Below, piece after piece: positions 59,785 to 64,000 of a stretch of DNA of 64,000 nucleotides. The translations under genes and the position numbers were made by a program. Position 1 is the first letter of the stretch. Each line of letters opens with the position of its first letter. Source of the DNA: Riptortus pedestris (lineage: Eukaryota > Arthropoda > Insecta > Hemiptera > Alydidae); assembly GCA_019009955.1 (NCBI GenBank), contig CM032228.1, positions 128,131,501 through 128,195,500 on the forward strand, in the 5' to 3' direction. The notes under the pieces are model-generated. The model worked only from the letters and a program-made list of their open reading frames with translations. It was not told the origin of the DNA and did no database searches.

Positions 59785-60022
59785 GATAGCTGAAATCTGC
59801 ATAATGCACAGGAGACGGGAAATATGACAATTTGGAGGACAGTGAAGACTTGCATAAAAAATTAATTTCATTATTAACAAATGCCAACAACGGGTATTAA
59901 CCCTAAACACTGGGACGGGTAAATGTCAAAATATTGTGCAAAGTAAAGCCTTGCCAAAAAAATACCATCACCATTCAGTCTCAAATCAATTCCCCGGCGA
60001 AGCCGGGTATCTGAGCTAGTAT
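59785..60022 (-). mobile_element. RTE-like repeat fragment
   Basis: The reverse complement matches the first 230 bp of the copy at 53834 ('actagctcagatacccggct', 'tttggcaaggctttactttg', 'acgggaaatatgacaa' inverted). Lies against the gypsy LTR. Confidence 0.8.
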
Positions 60023-60029
60023 ATATATA

Positions 60030-60766
60030 TACAGTTATATATAGTTTACTCCCACTGCTACTCATGTTATTCTGAGTTACGTCAACTGTATCATTAAGGA
60101 CCTCATACGCAACAAATTTCAAGACTTTTACATAGGCTTCTTATTTTGAGAGATCATCTGGCTCATTTCCCAGAACGTGGGAAAATTACTTAGCTCACGG
60201 AGTTCTTGAGTGGCTGACTTTTTTTAGTCTGTGGAGCAGTGATGATTATTAATTCACTTAACATTTTAGTAAATATCTAGATGTTAATTTCAATATCAGT
60301 AGAGTAATTTAGCTTGACGTCAATAACAAAGAAAACAAAAATTACTTTTTTAGTTAAGATTACTGAACCTTTACTTTTTATTGTTCTACAATATTTGTTT
60401 TTGATATGAAACGTTCTTTTTCTGAGGTTAATCAAATTTGTATACTCCTCTCTTTTGAGTTTAATTATTCACATTGAATTACTATAGCAATTAACTCCAG
60501 GCTAGCTTCAATTTTTTATACTTGGTTTTAATAACAAAATAGGATCAAATGAAATTGTCCATGTATCCTTGGAATCTAAAGAAATAAATACTTCTTTTTG
60601 AGATAACCGTGGGATATATTCTTTGGAGTAATTATTAATTTGATTAAAGATGTGTCATATTTTAGGATTAAAAATTCACTTGTTAAAAATATAAGGCAAA
60701 ATTTACCAACAAGGAATAATTCTAAAAGCTTCAACCTGCCTTAATGAATTCATAGATTTACTAATA
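60030..60766. other. AT-rich intergenic stretch, nothing recognisable
   Basis: No ORF with coding character and no match to the repeat families seen elsewhere in the window. Confidence 0.5.
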
Positions 60767-61065
60767 TACAGTGGGTAAAAATATTATTCATACACTTAGT
60801 TTACTGGGCAAAAAATATTTTTTACATACTTTTTAACTTGATATAACGACAGATAGTGATTCATTTCCTATTAATTTTATTCATTAGAAAAAATTAGAAA
60901 CAAATACAATTTTTTTAATGATTTTAATTTTTCACGGCAAAAAAATATGCATACAGTTAATAAACAATTCATAAGCATGTGAAGTACATCTGTGTTTTCG
61001 GATTTTCAACTCCAATTGGGCCTACAAATATCCCATTGTCCGCGATCCGGAGATTGTGGTGGTGT
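60767..61065 (-). mobile_element. Possible Tc1-like element remnant
   Basis: Begins ta|cagtgggtaaaaatattatt, a typical Tc1-like terminus after TA, and ends with a minus-strand relic 'QTPPQSPD', like the Tc1 'PPQSPDLNPIE' block. Most of the element is deleted and no second end is seen. Confidence 0.45.
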
Positions 61066-61074
61066 TTGGAGTTA

Positions 61075-61856
61075 AAAAAGTCGGTCACGCAGGGGCTGCG
61101 AAAACTAAGCAGATTTCCCACGTGAAGGTTTACCATAGATAAATATACATACAGGTAACACTACAGTGAATGCTCAGTAAATGTGCAATACAAGTTAATA
61201 ATCTCTACAACGGAAAGTGGCTGAATTGTAAACAAACAGGCGAGCCAGCCTCATAGATAGACCGTAAAGACAAACAATTAATGAAATATATCTGAATATA
61301 ACCTATTAATTTTAATAAAAACAATTTACTAAAGCTAGTGATGTAATTTGTAATGAATCAAAATCAGTTACATCTCAATCACTCAAATTTTAGTAATCCG
61401 AAAACAAAAGAAGGGAGGGGGTCAACATAACGTATTTACATATATCTCACAAAGTAAAAGTTCACTGAAAACAAAATTTGGTATTCAAGCTTCGAATAAT
61501 ATGGTTTATTACATAACAGAGTATTGTTTACGTAACACTAGTAGAAGTGGGTATTTCCTGAAGGATGAAAACTAAAATATCTCGGTTAATATTCATGATA
61601 GAGAATAAATGTGTATAACAATATTTATAGCCAATTTAATTTTCAATAAAATTGGTTCTATACACTTTTTTGAACTGGGGCATAATAACGGAGATATTTC
61701 GAATTTTCTAAATGCTCTCCCTCTAACCCCCCCCCCCCCCCTTGTCCGATTTTAGCTCTTAACGAACTTGATCTTTCTTTTTACATAAAACGACTAAATA
61801 TCGAGTTTGGTAACGATCAAACAAAAATTGCGACCGCTAGAGCGGTAACAGACAAA
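61075..61856 (+). repeat. REP1 copy, best-preserved right part
   Basis: Starts 'ggtcacgcaggggctgcgaa' and ends 'ttgcgaccgctagagcggta' then acagacaaata. The end includes the palindrome accgctagagcggt. Its start and the reverse complement of its end share a short TGTCTGTTAC-like motif, best seen in the 30-kb copy. Interrupted by the Tigger element at its TA tract. Confidence 0.8.
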
Positions 61857-63576
61857 TAGTCGACTCTCGCTAACACGAAATCCTCGATATCACGAATTAT
61901 TTGTAATCCCCTTGGAAAAACCTGTCTAACACGAAGAAATTACCATACATAACACGAACTAATTTTCCGGTTATATTTTACCTCTATAAGAGGAAAGAGA
62001 GACAAAAATTACCTCTGTAACTCGAAGATCAGTAGATAAGACGAATTTGATTAGCGCATTACCTCTATATCAAGATGTTCTCAGAATGGATTTGTTTAAC
62101 ACGAAATCCCGGCGTTCAGGTTGCAACCTGTCGGTGAGTCATAACCGGGGACAAGAGCTTTTAGTCTGTTTGCAGTCTCGTCTCGGGTCTGTTTACTTTG
62201 TGTGGAGCGTTTTGATTTATGTAGTGTCGACTGTTTGTGCGTGAAATATTCGAGAATGTGTCCGAAAAGACAACACAAGGCATTGACTGTTGGTGAAAAG
62301 TTACAAATGATAAAGTTGGTGAACGAAGGGGTAAAGAAGAAAGACATCGCTACCAAGTTTAATATTCCAGGTAGTAAGCTATCAACAATTATAGAAAACC
62401 AGGTAGAAATTGAAAAGCGGGTAAACGAAGGTAATATTAAATATAAGCGGAAGAGATTGGCTGAATTTCCTGATGTCGAAGAGTGCATGACGAAGTGGTT
62501 TAAGCAATGCAGAGACAAAAACATTCCTCTTGGGGGTCCGATAATTAGAGAAAAGGCCGAAAACTTTGCAAAATCTCTAGGTCATGAAAACTTTAAGGCC
62601 AGTAACGGTTGGCTTGAAAATTTTAAAAGGAGGCACAATATTACGTTTAAGAAAGTTTGCGGTGAGAGTGCAGCTGTGAACGATGATATTTGTAAAGAGT
62701 GGAAGAGTTTGTTGAAAAATATCTTAGCAGGCTATGATTCGAAAAATATTTTTAACGCCGATGAAACTGCTTTGTATTTTAAGTGCCTCCCTGATAAAAC
62801 ATATCAGTTCAAAGATGAACAATGTAATGGTGGCAACACATAGCAAAGAGAGGATTACAATTTTACTTGCAACCAACATGACAGGTTCTAACAAGTTAAA
62901 GCCTTTAGTTATAGGCAAAGCAAAAAATCCTAGAAGCTTTAAAGGAGTAAAATCACTCCCAGTTGAGTACACATCAAACAAGAAAGCCTGGATGAACACG
63001 GAGTTATTTTCCTCATGGTTGTCTAAACTAGATAAAACTATGGGGGGGGGGGGAGTGTAAAATACTATTGTTTGTGGACAAATGTACAGCCCACAATACT
63101 ATTCCTCCTCTGAAATGGATTAACATCGAAGTTGCAGCCATTAGATGCAGGGATTATCAAGTAATAGGGTCGGTGCTGTTTACTCTGTTTTACACGATAT
63201 TTATTATGTTTACTGAAAGTATTTTTTATTTTAATCAACATTATGACTGATAGTGTTTTTCAGTTTTAAGCAAAGGGAGATTAAGGACTTATTAATCAGT
63301 GGAATTAATATTACATTTTCTGTTTTCTGTGTTTAACCGTTTTTTTTTAATTACGTATATATACATATTTTAATTCATTTAAATATTCGTAAAGTATTAA
63401 GATTATGTAGATTTGTAGAAGATGTAGGGAATGAATCACAGTACATTTTTTTACCTCTGTAACACGAACTTTCATTTAGTTCACCTCTATAACTCGAACT
63501 TTGCCTAAGACGAACTATACATAACACGAACAAAAATGGCAGTCCCGAGGAATTTCGTGATAGCGAGAGTCGACTG
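61857..63576 (+). mobile_element. Tigger/pogo DNA transposon, internally deleted
   Basis: Terminal inverted repeats: left GTCGACTCTCGCTAACACGA, right (inverted) GTCGACTCTCGCTATCACGA, extending to about 28 bp. TA lies at both edges. Short motifs 'taacacgaa' and 'taactcgaa' recur many times within 200 bp of each end. Inserted at the TA tract of a REP1 copy. Confidence 0.9.
62256..63250 (+). pseudogene. Tigger/pogo transposase (CENP-B-type), frame-shifted
   Basis: The ATG at 62256 gives MCPKRQHKALTVGEKLQMIK, a psq/CENP-B-type helix-turn-helix (KKDIATKFNIPGSKLSTIIE), then a CENP-B second helix domain (GWLENFKRRHNITFKKVCGE). DDE part: NADETALYFK (first D) at 62755-62785, a frameshift near 62815, ILLATNMTGSNKLKPLVIGK, a frameshift in a (G)12 run at 63042-63053, then LLFVDKCTAHN (second D). 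The third catalytic Asp region is deleted after about 63130. Tc1/mariner superfamily, pogo branch. Confidence 0.9.
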
Positions 63577-63584
63577 TATATATA

Positions 63585-63592
63585 CACACACA

Positions 63593-63627
<35 letters not shown>

Positions 63628-63628
63628 T

Positions 63629-63660
<32 letters not shown>

Positions 63661-63668
63661 CACACACT
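63585..63668. repeat. (ACGC)n microsatellite
   Basis: ACGC tetranucleotide array with AC ends, directly after the Tigger element. Its cysteine- and alanine-rich frames are artefacts. Confidence 0.95.
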
Positions 63669-64000
63669 GTTTTGAACGGAAACCTGGAACCACAGAATAG
63701 GGGAAAGTATTACCGGGTAGCTAAGGTTTGAAGGCTTCCAGAAACCACAATTTTTTACCATAAATAAGTAAAGTTTTGTTTAAATAAAGCTCTATTTAGC
63801 TGTTTACGCAATCACAGTTTCAAAAACAAATTCTAAATTTTTAAAGATTTTGCCCGGTTTTACCCCACTAGTAGGGTAAAGCCGGGTACATATTTTTTTC
63901 TTATGGGAAAATAATTATATAAGGACTTTTAATCTAATTGATGTTTTATTGTTAATAAAAAAATGTTGTTTGATGCATTAAAACATTGAAATTAGTAAAG
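63669..64000. other. AT-rich end of window, nothing recognisable
   Basis: No coding or repeat signal seen. Confidence 0.5.

Noticed and set aside
63375..63761. Cysteine- and alanine-rich frames
   Set aside because: Translation of the ACGC array; no protein family resembles them.

Overview
The window is eukaryotic nuclear DNA. It is AT-rich, with many introns, long microsatellites and dense transposable elements. The repeats present (RTE-like elements carrying the 'ggttcagccgttta' motif, piggyBac, Merlin, Tigger/pogo, Ty3/gypsy, I/Jockey-type LINEs, tRNA-type SINEs) and the style of the host gene point to an arthropod, most likely an insect. A hemipteran is plausible, but this is a guess.

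Positions 3-48780 (+) are the 3' part of one large gene: a multidomain animal-type fatty acid synthase (FAS) homologue. I traced 30 coding exons. Every junction has a usable splice site, the phases all agree, and together they give 5412 nt, or 1803 residues plus a TAA stop. Domain order is KS C-terminus, MAT, DH, pseudo-methyltransferase/structural region, ER, KR and TE. The reading frame is clean, but the chemistry is not. Only the malonyl/acetyl transferase keeps its catalytic motifs. The DH catalytic His is Tyr, the ER nucleotide-binding glycines are gone, the KR active-site segment is deleted, the acyl carrier protein domain is missing, and the TE GxSxG elbow and histidine are altered. This looks like a maintained FAS 'pseudoenzyme' paralogue rather than a dead pseudogene, and it is the main find of the window.

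The introns (up to 6.9 kb) hold nested repeats: decayed LINEs (7.0-7.6, 25.7-26.4, 32.8-34.8, 37.6-41.3, 45.6-47.5 kb), a dead copy of an uncharacterised multi-copy gene (9.4-11.0 kb), a solo LTR (16.1-16.7 kb), a mariner-type derivative with about 470-bp inverted repeats (17.6-19.0 kb), a foldback MITE (19.2-19.6 kb), a complete but dead piggyBac (19.6-22.0 kb), a hAT MITE with a perfect 8-bp duplication (42.9-43.3 kb), a mariner relic (43.6-44.2 kb), a tRNA-type SINE family, and a repeat family with a microsatellite at a fixed internal position.

Downstream of the gene (48.8-64 kb) I see only mobile DNA: a SINE, a LINE, RTE-like repeats, a Ty3/gypsy element with LTR, primer-binding site, Gag, protease and partial RT (54.9-59.8 kb), a Merlin transposon with a nearly intact transposase inserted into that gypsy, a Tc1-like end, and a Tigger/pogo element (61.9-63.6 kb). 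No second host gene, tRNA, rRNA or CRISPR array was found.
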